From positions 1 to 18,606 of the forward strand of contig JANYEU010000462.1 in assembly GCA_025362915.1 (NCBI GenBank): DNA of 18,606 bases, in the 5' to 3' direction. The position numbers and the translations under genes were made by a program. Below the pieces are notes generated by a model. The model was not told the origin of the DNA, searched no databases, and worked only from the letters and a program-made list of their open reading frames with translations. Origin of the DNA: Chitinophagaceae bacterium (GTDB lineage Bacteria > Bacteroidota > Bacteroidia > Chitinophagales > Chitinophagaceae). Positions 7,083 through 14,354 of the stretch are shown here, piece after piece. Position 1 is the stretch's first letter. Each line of letters starts with the position of its first letter.

Positions 7083-7271
7083 TATCCTTCCCTGAGAAAA
7101 TTCTATCCTTCTTTTCAAAAGAAGGATCCTTCCTTGGGAAATTTGTATCCTTTTTTTCAAAAGAAGTATCCTTCCCTGAAAAAATTATATCCTTTTTTTC
7201 AAAAGAAGGATCCTTCCTTGAAAAAATTATATCCTTTTTTTCAAAAGAAGGATCCTTCCTTGGGAAATAAG
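7083..7271. repeat. Nine 21-bp tandem units, paired into 42-bp super-units
   Basis: The region divides without gaps into nine 21-base units beginning TATCCTT or GATCCTT. Two kinds alternate: one ends CTTTTCAAAAGAAG-like, the other CTTGAAAAAATTA-like. The first kind is itself a palindrome: ATCCTTCTTTT-C-AAAAGAAGGAT centred on 7116 has 11-bp perfect arms, and near-copies are centred at 7158, 7200 and 7242, exactly 42 bases apart. GGATCC junction palindromes lie between units. Reading frames stay open on both strands because 21 is a multiple of 3. I regard the array as non-coding. Confidence 0.88.
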
Positions 7272-7599
7272 GGTATAAACATGAAAGGGAAGGGTTTAGC
7301 TGATTGGAAATGTGTTTAAACTTAGTAAAAATTGTATTATTGTGTTGGGAAGAAGAGCGATGTACAGCTTTTAATACTCGCAGTTGTTGTCTCAACTAGC
7401 TCAAATATTCAGCAAAGCTCGTCACTTGAGCTTACCAGTTGAAACAGTTTGTAACTGGAACTCGCTTATATAAACTCCCAATAACCGATTTGTACATCAA
7501 CCGTACCTTTTCTTCCACCCAGCTACTTTATATTTGCGCCGCCCGCCGTATGCCTATAAATATTTTGGGCTTTTATTTTTTAAATTGATACTGATACAA
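7272..7599. other. Intergenic region with three abutting inverted repeats upstream of the barrel gene
   Basis: No credible gene lies here. From 7382 to 7458 three short inverted repeats stand end to end: AGTTG/CAACT (7382-7397), AGCTCAA/TTGAGCT (7398-7432) and CCAGTT/AACTGG (7435-7458). They lie about 70-150 bases upstream of the putative promoter of the following gene and could be operators or remnants of repeats. The rest holds that promoter and otherwise nothing I recognise. Confidence 0.4.
7529..7536 (+). promoter_or_regulatory. Bacteroidota-type -7 element for the outer-membrane barrel gene
   Basis: TATATTTG fully matches TAnnTTTG and lies 64 bases before the ATG at 7600. It also argues against the longer reading frame that opens with TTG at 7534, because that codon falls inside the promoter element. 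Confidence 0.55.
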
Positions 7600-8427
7600 A
7601 TGAATATTAACAAGAAGATTATGGTGTTGGTGGCAGTTGCGTTTACAGTACTACAAGTGCAGGCACAACAGAAGAAGAAGGAACGCAAGGGCGAATTTTA
7701 TTTTTCGTGGGGATATAACAAGGAGTGGTACACCCGCAGTAGTGTGCATGTGATTCAACCGAGCCTAGGAAACGATTATAAATTTAAAAGCATAGAAGGA
7801 CACGATCATCCAGGATGGGATGAAGGACTTTTTCATATTGCACTGTCTATCCCTCAATACAATTACCGCTTGGGTTACATCTTTGATAAGAAGAGAGGAC
7901 TAGGTTTTGAAATAAACTTTGATCATACCAAATTTATTTTTGCCGATCAGGATGCGCATATTGTAGGTAAGATGAACAATAGACATGTTGATACTACTGT
8001 GGCATTTAATGATAAAAATGGTTACTACTATTATCTGAACAATGGTGCAAACTTTCTGTTGTTTAACCTAACCAAGCGCTGGCATTTTTATGCGGATGCC
8101 AACAACAATTTTAAATTGGATGGTTTTGCAAAGGGTGGTATTGGGCCAGTTATTCCACACGTACAAAATATGTTTGGCTATACCCCAACCGGAGATTCGG
8201 AAGTAAACAAACCACACTTTCAGCTTGGTGGCTGGAACATAGGTGCCGAAGCAGCAGTAAGGGCTACTTTTTATAAAACAGTTTATCTGGAGTTTGCCAA
8301 CAAGGTAGACTTTGCCAGCTATAGCGGCCTACGGATATATGAAGGCCACGCAAGACAAAGTTTTGGCACGTACGAAATGATATTGAGCTTGGGCGTTACA
8401 TTCCCTACTGGACGTAGGGAAAAATAA
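7600..8427 (+). CDS. Outer-membrane beta-barrel protein of unknown function
   Basis: The 275-residue precursor has a Sec signal peptide (MNINKKIMVLVAVAFTVLQ, cleavage predicted after VQA at about residue 22). The mature part is rich in alternating aromatic/polar stretches typical of barrel strands: GEFYFSWGYNKEWYT, YNYRLGYIFDKKRGLGFEINFDH, NFLLFNLTKRWHFY, GGWNIGAEAAVRATFYKTVYLEFANKVD (split over two strands), and the last strand TYEMILSLGVTFP. The segment KSIEGHDHPGWDE near 60-75 resembles a conserved stretch I associate with uncharacterised Bacteroidota barrel proteins, but I cannot name a family. Its stop lies 8 bases from that of the convergent acyl-CoA synthetase gene. A transport or enzymatic role cannot be read from the sequence. 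Confidence 0.75.
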   Translation: MNINKKIMVLVAVAFTVLQVQAQQKKKERKGEFYFSWGYNKEWYTRSSVHVIQPSLGNDYKFKSIEGHDHPGWDEGLFHIALSIPQYNYRLGYIFDKKRGLGFEINFDHTKFIFADQDAHIVGKMNNRHVDTTVAFNDKNGYYYYLNNGANFLLFNLTKRWHFYADANNNFKLDGFAKGGIGPVIPHVQNMFGYTPTGDSEVNKPHFQLGGWNIGAEAAVRATFYKTVYLEFANKVDFASYSGLRIYEGHARQSFGTYEMILSLGVTFPTGRREK

Positions 8428-8435
8428 CCACCCTT

Positions 8436-10229
8436 TTACTTCATTTGAGAATATATTTCTTCTATTATATCTTGGTATTTTTCTGTTATCACTTTTCGTT
8501 TTAGGCTTAGTTTAGGTGTCATTTCGCCACCATCCACACTCCATTCCTTAGGCAATAAGGCAAACTTTTTCACCTGCTCTATGTGATTGAAAAAGTCATT
8601 GTAACTATCTACTATCGTTTTAAAATGAGCTAAAACTGCTGGGTGTTTTACTATTTCATCATTACTTGTAAAAGGAATATTCTTATCCTTCAGCCATTGT
8701 TTTAAGGTAGAAAAAGAAGGTACTATCAGTGCCCCTACAAACTTTTTCTCCGCACCTATCACCATTATCTGTTCAATAAAAGGGCTTTCCTTAAACTTAT
8801 TTTCTATGGGCTGTGGTGCCACATATTTTCCACCACTTGTTTTAAAAAGCTCTTTCTTGCGGTCAGTAATTTTAATACAACCCCCGTCCCACACACCAAC
8901 ATCCCCGGTATGCAACCACCCATCTATTATTGTTTCGGCGGTAAGGTCGGGGCGTTTGTAATAGCCAGCCATCAAACAAGGACCCGATACCAGTATTTCA
9001 CCGTCATCTGCAAGTTTCACTTCAATTCCATTTAGTGGCGGACCAACGGTGCCAAACTTATTTCCTTCGGTTGATTTTCTATTTACACTTATTACGGGGC
9101 TATTCTCCGTAGGGCCATAACCTTCGTAAACGGGTATCTTGGCTGCATTAAAAATACGCAGCAACTTTAGCTGGCACGCCGCACCACCTGTAACAATAAA
9201 AGAAACATTGCCCCCTAGTGCCTCCCGCCATTTACTAAACACCAGTTTATTCGCTATTGCCAATTGTAAATTGTACCACCAACCACCATCAATTTGATTA
9301 TCATATTTACCTCCAATGCTAACCGACCAAAAGAACAACCGCCGTTTTACTCCCGTCAGCTCATTCCCTTTGTTCATTATTTTTTCAAAAACCTTTTCCA
9401 ACAAACGAGGCACAGTACTAAACCCATTAGGTTTTATCTCTTTCAGGTTATCGCCAATGGTGTCCATGCTTTCAGCGTAATAAATACTTATCCCGCTATA
9501 CATATACATATAGGTAACCATTCGCTCAAAAACATGGTTTAGTGGCAGGAAGCTGAGAACACGCCAATCGGGTCTATCCTCAAACGGAAAACTTTCCTTA
9601 CTCAGCCGCACATTGGCATAAATACTTTCATGGGTAAGCACCACGCCTTTGGGTGTACCTGTAGTACCCGAGGTATAAATAATAGTGGCAGTGTGTGAGG
9701 TGGGTATACCTTTTTTTAGGGTAAGCATGGCTTCCCTACTTTCTTCGGTGGCTAAAAGATTTATCTCTTTCCAATTATTGGTGTTTTCTATCGTATCAAA
9801 AGTGTAGATACGTTGCAATGATGGCAATGCTTCTTGCACATCCCTTATTTTTTGTAGCATCTCCGCATTGCTTACAAACATATATTTCACCGCCGCATCC
9901 TTCAATATAAAGGCTATTTCTGCATGGCTTGTTGTTGGGTAAACCGGCACCAGTATTGCACCAATCTGTTGCACCGCCATATCCACCACCATCCATTCAG
10001 GGCGATTATTGCTGATGATACCAATTTTATCTGCTCCTTCCGCAGTCATATCATTGCCCGAAACCCCGAGTTGTAACAATCCGGCACTCAAGGTATCTGT
10101 AAGATTCTGTACTATTTCGGTAGAATATTTTCCCCAATTACCATTTTCTTTTGCAGCTAGCATATCCTCCTTCGGAAAATGAGTCAACTGGTATCCTATG
10201 CAATCAAATAAGCGTCCGCTGTTTTCCAT
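8436..10229 (-). CDS. Long-chain fatty acid CoA ligase (AMP-forming)
   Basis: The 597-residue enzyme activates fatty acids to acyl-CoA through an acyl-adenylate. It has the complete set of ANL-superfamily motifs: the phosphate-binding loop YTSGTTGTPKG at 185-195, YGPTE at 371-375 (A5 motif), GWLHTGD at 437-443, and DRKKELFK at 456-463, followed by GGKYVAPQPIE and the small C-terminal domain. The length and the YGPTENSP form fit the FadD15/ACSL-like long-chain group of bacteria. There is no signal peptide, so it acts in the cytoplasm or at the inner membrane. ATG 10229 is preferred to an in-frame TTG four codons upstream. No fatty-acid genes adjoin it, so whether it serves degradation or membrane-lipid recycling is open. 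Confidence 0.92.
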   Translation of the reverse strand: MENSGRLFDCIGYQLTHFPKEDMLAAKENGNWGKYSTEIVQNLTDTLSAGLLQLGVSGNDMTAEGADKIGIISNNRPEWMVVDMAVQQIGAILVPVYPTTSHAEIAFILKDAAVKYMFVSNAEMLQKIRDVQEALPSLQRIYTFDTIENTNNWKEINLLATEESREAMLTLKKGIPTSHTATIIYTSGTTGTPKGVVLTHESIYANVRLSKESFPFEDRPDWRVLSFLPLNHVFERMVTYMYMYSGISIYYAESMDTIGDNLKEIKPNGFSTVPRLLEKVFEKIMNKGNELTGVKRRLFFWSVSIGGKYDNQIDGGWWYNLQLAIANKLVFSKWREALGGNVSFIVTGGAACQLKLLRIFNAAKIPVYEGYGPTENSPVISVNRKSTEGNKFGTVGPPLNGIEVKLADDGEILVSGPCLMAGYYKRPDLTAETIIDGWLHTGDVGVWDGGCIKITDRKKELFKTSGGKYVAPQPIENKFKESPFIEQIMVIGAEKKFVGALIVPSFSTLKQWLKDKNIPFTSNDEIVKHPAVLAHFKTIVDSYNDFFNHIEQVKKFALLPKEWSVDGGEMTPKLSLKRKVITEKYQDIIEEIYSQMK

Positions 10230-10266
10230 AATGGCAATCAATAAAAGTAAATAATACTATTTGCAT

Positions 10267-10274
10267 CAAATTTA
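10267..10274 (-). promoter_or_regulatory. Bacteroidota-type -7 element for the acyl-CoA ligase gene
   Basis: Minus-strand TAAATTTG matches TAnnTTTG, 38 bases upstream of the ATG at 10229. A -33 element is not clear. Confidence 0.45.
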
Positions 10275-10399
10275 CAATTACTAATTTACACTGACTTTAT
10301 TTATTACTTTCTAAATGGTAAATTTTATATCTAAGATATTTAAACGGTGATGGTTTTATCATTTAATTCCCTTGCTTTGTGGCAGTTTATTTTACAATT

Positions 10400-10726
10400 A
10401 TGTCAGAAAAATTTAAAATCCCCCGGCAACACTCCCGATTCAATATATACCAACGGCTATTTGTTGAATTACTGAACACACATGCAAAAGAATGGAATGT
10501 GCCAAACAAAAAAGTTAATACACTATTGCACATTCAGGAAGAATGGGCGAAAGACCTCACTGCAATACCCGATAGTACCACACACAATCATGATGCGGTG
10601 CATAAACGGAACGAAACCTTGGCAAAATTTTATGCAGAGATTGAACTTGTTTTGGAATATCACCTACTTAATAATGAAAATATAACTAGGGCAGATAAGG
10701 TTCTACTATGTATTAGTGGATTTTAA
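10400..10726 (+). CDS. Small conserved helical protein of unknown function
   Basis: The 108-residue protein (MSEKFKIPRQHSRFNIYQRL onward) has no signal peptide, no membrane segment and a strongly helical composition. ATG 10400 is preferred to an upstream GTG at 10379. From memory, the pattern of YQRLFVELLNTHAKEWNVP, a short linker, then NETLAKFYAEIELVLEYHL and ITRADKVLL resembles the N-terminal helical half of a roughly 200-residue Bacteroidota family whose C-terminal half is a beta-sandwich. Here the frame stops just after ADKVLL, and a strong terminator follows at 10753, so the second half is absent. It could be a naturally short member or a relic. No function can be given. Confidence 0.65.
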   Translation: MSEKFKIPRQHSRFNIYQRLFVELLNTHAKEWNVPNKKVNTLLHIQEEWAKDLTAIPDSTTHNHDAVHKRNETLAKFYAEIELVLEYHLLNNENITRADKVLLCISGF

Positions 10727-10752
10727 TTCTTAATCAATTAATTTAAAAAAAT

Positions 10753-10787
10753 TGGGCTATCCTAAGTATTAACTTAGAGATAGCCCA
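10753..10787. terminator. Strong bidirectional terminator between convergent genes
   Basis: Fifteen base pairs with one bulged A close an ATTA loop: TGGGCTATC pairs with GATAGCCCA, and inside it CTAAGT pairs with ACTTAG. On the minus strand the stem is followed by AATTTTTTTAAAT, a good U-tract for the globin-like gene that ends at 10817. On the plus strand the tail (TTTGCATCCTTTC) is weaker but would serve the gene ending at 10726. Confidence 0.9.
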
Positions 10788-10816
10788 TTTGCATCCTTTC
10801 ATACTATGGGGGCAAA

Positions 10817-11386
10817 TTATTTTTGTACCACTTGGCTTTCTAATGTGTAAACCAATTTTCCAACACTTCCAATCAAATTGGCAGGTACTTTGTTTTTTTG
10901 CGCTCCTATTACAAGATCCCCTACAAATTGATCAAAGTCAGCACTGGCTGCTTTTGTTCCCATTCTTGGATTCGTTGCCGGATTGTGCGCTGCCGTCATA
11001 CTTAAGCCCGTGTAAGTATAATCTTTAGAACCGGTAGCTACACAGAAAAAATCTGTAAGATTCATACTCAATTCTGTAAATCCAGTTAGGTTACCACTAC
11101 CCACTTCATTAAGTAATACGGAGAAAAACTTCTTGTTAAGTGAAGCATCAGCCGCAATTACAAAAATAGTGCTGTCCACTACAGAGCGTAATGCCAATCG
11201 GCCAGCTTGTATCATGGCACCCGACGTACTTTTGGGATCTTTTACCATCACCGAACCACCCACACTGTCGTACAATGTTGGAGCAGTTGATGTACTTTTT
11301 TTACATGATGTAAGGAATGGCATAGAGCCAATTACACCCACAACGGCTACAATAGCCAGTAACGATTTGAAATTTGTCTTTTTCAT
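10817..11386 (-). CDS. Lipoprotein with a truncated-hemoglobin-like domain
   Basis: The 189-residue precursor carries a lipoprotein signal (hydrophobic 8-25, lipobox LTSC, Cys28). The mature part follows the group 1 truncated hemoglobin pattern: TLYDSVGG at 37-44, the helix B region VVDSTIFVIAADASLNKKFF at 69-88, then FTELSMNLTDFFCVATG, YTGLSMTAAHNP at 125-136 and ADFDQFVGDLVIGAQKNKVP at 149-168. His134 aligns with the proximal heme ligand (F8). About 20 extra residues lie between helix A and helix B. Helix B shows Phe-Val where Phe-Tyr is usual, and the expected distal positions look apolar, so ligand chemistry may differ or heme may be lost. It lies 17 bases downstream of the HMA-like gene and is coupled to it. 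ATG 11386 is chosen because longer frames put 27 residues before the signal. The globin call rests on motif order, not on a search. Confidence 0.78.
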   Translation of the reverse strand: MKKTNFKSLLAIVAVVGVIGSMPFLTSCKKSTSTAPTLYDSVGGSVMVKDPKSTSGAMIQAGRLALRSVVDSTIFVIAADASLNKKFFSVLLNEVGSGNLTGFTELSMNLTDFFCVATGSKDYTYTGLSMTAAHNPATNPRMGTKAASADFDQFVGDLVIGAQKNKVPANLIGSVGKLVYTLESQVVQK

Positions 11387-11403
11387 TTTTTGCTTTTTTT
11401 GTT

Positions 11404-11832
11404 TTAAAATAAATTGTTTATTGCCTTGTAAGCTTTGTATGTAAACGAAGTGGATGCTACCGGGCAACCGCTTTGAATCTGATTTTTTGATGGAATAAAT
11501 CTTTCAGCATTGTAACTAAGGCTGTTTTTAAAGCTTGTAGTAATTTGTTCTGCCGAAGTTTTTGCCGGATAATAACTAAACACCGTAATCCTGCTATCTG
11601 GATTACAAAGCACATGATCCACACCCTTTTGTTGGTAAAGCCAGGCAGTAATCTTAGCAGCGTCGTCCTTTGTTATTGGTTCTTTTATATCAATCCTTGC
11701 CATTGCCAACATATTTACATCAGGGGCTTTATGCCTTGTAACTATGTAGATGTGAATGGACAAAACAACGGTAAAAAGCAGAAATACCGCCCCCGCTATT
11801 TTTAATACTTTTTTTAATGATTCTTGTTTCAT
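11404..11832 (-). CDS. Membrane-anchored HMA-like (ferredoxin-fold) protein without CxxC
   Basis: The 142-residue protein has one N-terminal membrane segment (about 10-32) and a periplasmic part. Residues 44-108 (ARIDIKEPITKDDAAKITAWL, then KGVDHVLCNPDSRITVFSYYP and KTSAEQITTSF) have the beta-alpha-beta-beta-alpha-beta layout and the KGV...N...V.V.Y.P pattern of heavy-metal-associated domains, but the CxxC metal site is absent. Two isolated cysteines remain (76 in VLCNP and 123 in SGCPVAS). The last 20 residues (GCPVASTSFTYKAYKAINNL) resemble a conserved tail I associate with similar Bacteroidota proteins. It is the first gene of a pair with the globin-like lipoprotein. Both products are predicted outside the cytoplasm, which suggests joint work on heme, a metal or a redox partner. 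That is inference. Confidence 0.68.
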   Translation of the reverse strand: MKQESLKKVLKIAGAVFLLFTVVLSIHIYIVTRHKAPDVNMLAMARIDIKEPITKDDAAKITAWLYQQKGVDHVLCNPDSRITVFSYYPAKTSAEQITTSFKNSLSYNAERFIPSKNQIQSGCPVASTSFTYKAYKAINNLF

Positions 11833-12278
11833 TACTAATTTTTTTTATTAAAAGAAATAAGTGGTTTTACAACCCTTAAAATTTGTCTGCCAAAAACAGA
11901 TACGAGAGAGGGGAAAGAATGGATTTAAAAAGAAAAATATTTTTTGGGGATTTATTTTAGGTAATGATAACGGTCTTTTTATTGGGGTTAATCTGATGGA
12001 TGATTTAAATAAATTGGGATGAAATTTAGGCTCCAGAAAGTCGCCGTCTAGATTGCCGCAAATCTGCGGGAGGTTAGACGGCGAACGTCTGAGTAGAATT
12101 ACTTCTTCGGCAACCCAGACGGCGACCGTTTAGGCTGCCGCACATCTGCAGGAGGTCAGACGGCGACTTTCTGAGCAGAATTACTTCTGCGGCAATCTAG
12201 ATTTACAAATTGTATTTCATGATTTTGAGTGGAATAGGAATTATCGAAGAAGTTAGATTTACTTCCTAATAAAAACAG
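11833..12278. other. Intergenic region holding a palindromic repeat element
   Basis: This stretch of about 450 bases lies between the stop of the E1 gene and the start of the HMA-like/globin pair. The right part (12034-12201) is the repeat element described separately. The left part, 11833-12033, is AT-rich, should contain the promoter of the HMA-like gene and shows no clear -7 element and no gene. Confidence 0.6.
12034..12201. repeat. Palindromic mosaic repeat with 41/82-bp period
   Basis: GACGGCGA recurs at 12077, 12118 and 12159, 41 bases apart, and its reverse complement is at 12041. Two direct copies of about 70 bases (from 12051 and from 12133) are 82 bases apart and roughly 80 percent identical by eye. 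Two perfect inverted repeats interlock: CAGAAAGTCGCCGTCT (12034-12049) with its complement at 12158-12173, and TCTAGATTGCCGCA (12047-12060) with 12188-12201. It is richer in GC than its surroundings, has no open frame of interest, and no target-site duplication was found. It may be a palindromic intergenic element or MITE-like remnant, and may end transcription of the E1 gene. Confidence 0.8.
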
Positions 12279-14285
12279 CTAAAAGCCCATAAGTTTGGTA
12301 ATGCTTGCCTGTAGCCTGCTTTTGGCCAAGAATTGTTTTTCGAGTTCTGTATTAAAGGGTATCGGGGTATCGAGACTGGCGCAACGCATAATGGGTGCAT
12401 CGAGATAAGAGAAACAGTTTTCGGCAATCCAAGCGGCTATTTCACCACCAATGCCTCCTGTTAAAGTATCTTCATGAACAATCAGAACCCTCCCTGTTTT
12501 TTGTACAGCATAGGCAATACTATTATAATCTAACGGCAATAATGTCCGTAAATCCAAGATATGTAAGGATGTTTCCGGGTGTTGCTTTTGGTATTCCAAA
12601 GCCCAATGCACACCAGCACCGTAAGTGATAATGGTAATGTCATCCCCTTTGTTTACCAAGTTTGCCTTGCCTATTTCCACTTCATAATATTGGTTTGGCA
12701 CATTGCCGGAAATGCTTCTGTATAGGGCCTTATGTTCAAAATAAAGGACAGGATTTGGGTCATTTATCGCAGCAATCATCAATCCTTTTGCATCAAATGG
12801 ATTCGATGGATACACCACTTTCAAGCCGGGCACATGCGTAAACCAAGCCTCATTACTTTGGCTATGAAAAGGACCTGCACCCAAACCAGCACCCGTAGGC
12901 ATCCGTATCACCACTTCGGCCTTTTGTCCCCAACGGTAATGTATCTTGGCAAGGTTATTTACAATCTGATTAAATCCTACAGAAACAAAGTCAGCAAACT
13001 GCATCTCAACAACGCTTTTAAATCCTTCCAAACTAAGCCCCAATGCAGTTCCAATTATTGCGCTTTCGCATAGTGGCGTATTGCGTATCCTATCCTTGCC
13101 GAACTCTTGTACAAGACCTTCTGTCAATTTAAAAACACCACCATATTCGGCAATGTCCTGCCCCATTAATACTAAATTTGGATGCTTTTTAAGAGATTGT
13201 TGTAGGCTCTCTTTTATTGCTTCCAGAAAACGTTTTTGTGTATTTGGTTGGTTTTCCAATTCTTTTTCTGAAGTTACAACCGGCCAGTTTTCATGCCCTA
13301 TATGTTTTTCAGCATAAACATCGTTTACCTCTTCCAGAATGTCGTGGGCAAAAGGGTTTGGTTTATCTGCTATTGCCCATTCGCTATCTATGTAAGTTTT
13401 TATCTCATTTTTAATCTGGGCAATCTGCGTTGTGGTAATGGCACGTTCATCCAGCAAAAACTTTTCAAAGCTTACTATCGGATCTTTTTGTGACCACTCT
13501 TGCACCAATCCTTTTGGTATGTTTTTATCAATGCTCGATTCTTCGTGTCCCCCCATCCTGAAAGTCCGGAACTCAATCAGATAAGGTTTTTTGTCCCTTA
13601 TACAGGCTTCCCGTATTCCTTTTACCGCATCAAACACCTGAAGAATATTATTACCATCCACGCTGGCACTTTCTACGCCGTATCCTTTTGCCTTATCTAT
13701 CAATTCTTCACAACGATACTGCTCTGAGGTAGGCGTACTCAATGCATAGCCATTATTCTCTATGGCAAATATTACTGGAAGTCCCCATACCGCAGCCACA
13801 TTGAGTGCTTCATGAAAATCGCCTTCGCTTGTGCCGCCATCACCAATAAAAGCAAGAGAAACCTTATTTTGTTTTTTAAGGTTATGGGCTAAAGAAACAC
13901 CATCAGCTACAGAAAGCGTTGCCCCCAAATGAGAAATCATGCCGCAGATATGATGGTCGGTACTGCCAAAATGGAAACTGCGTTCGCGCCCTTTTGTAAA
14001 GCCATCCTTACCGCCTTGCCATTGGATGAATAATTTTTGTAGCGGTAGGTGACGCGTTGTAAAAACACCCAAATTGCGGTGCTGTGGCATTATCCATTCA
14101 TCAGTTTGCATGGCAAGAGTAGCTCCCACGCTGATAGCTTCTTGCCCAAGACCGCTAAACCACTTGCTTACCTTGCCTTGGCGGTAGAGGATAAGCATCT
14201 TTTCTTCTATCAATCGTGGCAGCAATAAGTGCTTATATATGTCTATAAGTTCCTGATCATAAAACCCCAAACGATTGATGTACAT
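12279..14285 (-). CDS. 2-oxoacid dehydrogenase E1, fused alpha and beta subunits
   Basis: The 668-residue protein joins both E1 subunits that most bacteria make separately. The alpha half (1 to about 325) has the thiamine-diphosphate motif GDG...NN (GDGGTSEGDFHEA from 148, ending IENN at 175-178) and QHRNLGVF at 69-76. The beta half (about 350-668) has GQDIAEYGGVF at 375-385, the cofactor-activating Glu407 in LCESAIIG, and His474 in GPFHSQSNEAW. Such fusions in Bacteroidota are usually annotated as branched-chain or 2-oxoisovalerate dehydrogenase E1, decarboxylating a 2-oxo acid and passing the acyl group to lipoyl-E2. Substrate preference (branched-chain 2-oxo acids or pyruvate) cannot be read here, and E2/E3 genes are not in the window. 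Start ATG 14285 is followed at once by conserved sequence. Confidence 0.93.
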   Translation of the reverse strand: MYINRLGFYDQELIDIYKHLLLPRLIEEKMLILYRQGKVSKWFSGLGQEAISVGATLAMQTDEWIMPQHRNLGVFTTRHLPLQKLFIQWQGGKDGFTKGRERSFHFGSTDHHICGMISHLGATLSVADGVSLAHNLKKQNKVSLAFIGDGGTSEGDFHEALNVAAVWGLPVIFAIENNGYALSTPTSEQYRCEELIDKAKGYGVESASVDGNNILQVFDAVKGIREACIRDKKPYLIEFRTFRMGGHEESSIDKNIPKGLVQEWSQKDPIVSFEKFLLDERAITTTQIAQIKNEIKTYIDSEWAIADKPNPFAHDILEEVNDVYAEKHIGHENWPVVTSEKELENQPNTQKRFLEAIKESLQQSLKKHPNLVLMGQDIAEYGGVFKLTEGLVQEFGKDRIRNTPLCESAIIGTALGLSLEGFKSVVEMQFADFVSVGFNQIVNNLAKIHYRWGQKAEVVIRMPTGAGLGAGPFHSQSNEAWFTHVPGLKVVYPSNPFDAKGLMIAAINDPNPVLYFEHKALYRSISGNVPNQYYEVEIGKANLVNKGDDITIITYGAGVHWALEYQKQHPETSLHILDLRTLLPLDYNSIAYAVQKTGRVLIVHEDTLTGGIGGEIAAWIAENCFSYLDAPIMRCASLDTPIPFNTELEKQFLAKSRLQASITKLMGF

Positions 14286-14289
14286 AGCA

Positions 14290-14318
14290 AACTAATTTAA
14301 GATGCCACCAAATTAGTT
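14290..14318 (-). promoter_or_regulatory. 9-bp inverted repeat five bases upstream of the E1 start codon
   Basis: AACTAATTT (14290-14298) and AAATTAGTT (14310-14318) are perfect complements around an 11-base centre. In the RNA the hairpin would end four bases before the E1 ATG and place the only purine-rich run (GGTGG) in its loop, so it would cover the ribosome site. As DNA it could equally be an operator for a dimeric repressor. Both readings are inference. Confidence 0.5.
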
Positions 14319-14354
14319 GTATTTATCGAAGATTTGAAAGGCGTGCCAAACAAA

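Noticed and set aside
7069..7395. Minus-strand frame of 108 codons with PSFEKKD-type repeats
   Set aside because: It opens only with TTG, has no visible promoter, and the plus strand is open as well through the same bases, as expected for a 21-bp array. It is kept as a possibility in a finding but not listed as a gene.
7534..7599. Upstream TTG start for the barrel protein
   Set aside because: The TTG is part of the putative -7 promoter element, and the signal peptide begins at ATG 7600.
11387..11467. Longer N-terminus for the globin-like lipoprotein
   Set aside because: The 27 extra residues overlap the end of the upstream gene and would bury the lipoprotein signal.
12034..12201. Insertion sequence
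   Set aside because: It is too short for a transposase, no flanking duplication was found, and the inverted repeats interlock rather than delimit the element. It is listed as a repeat.
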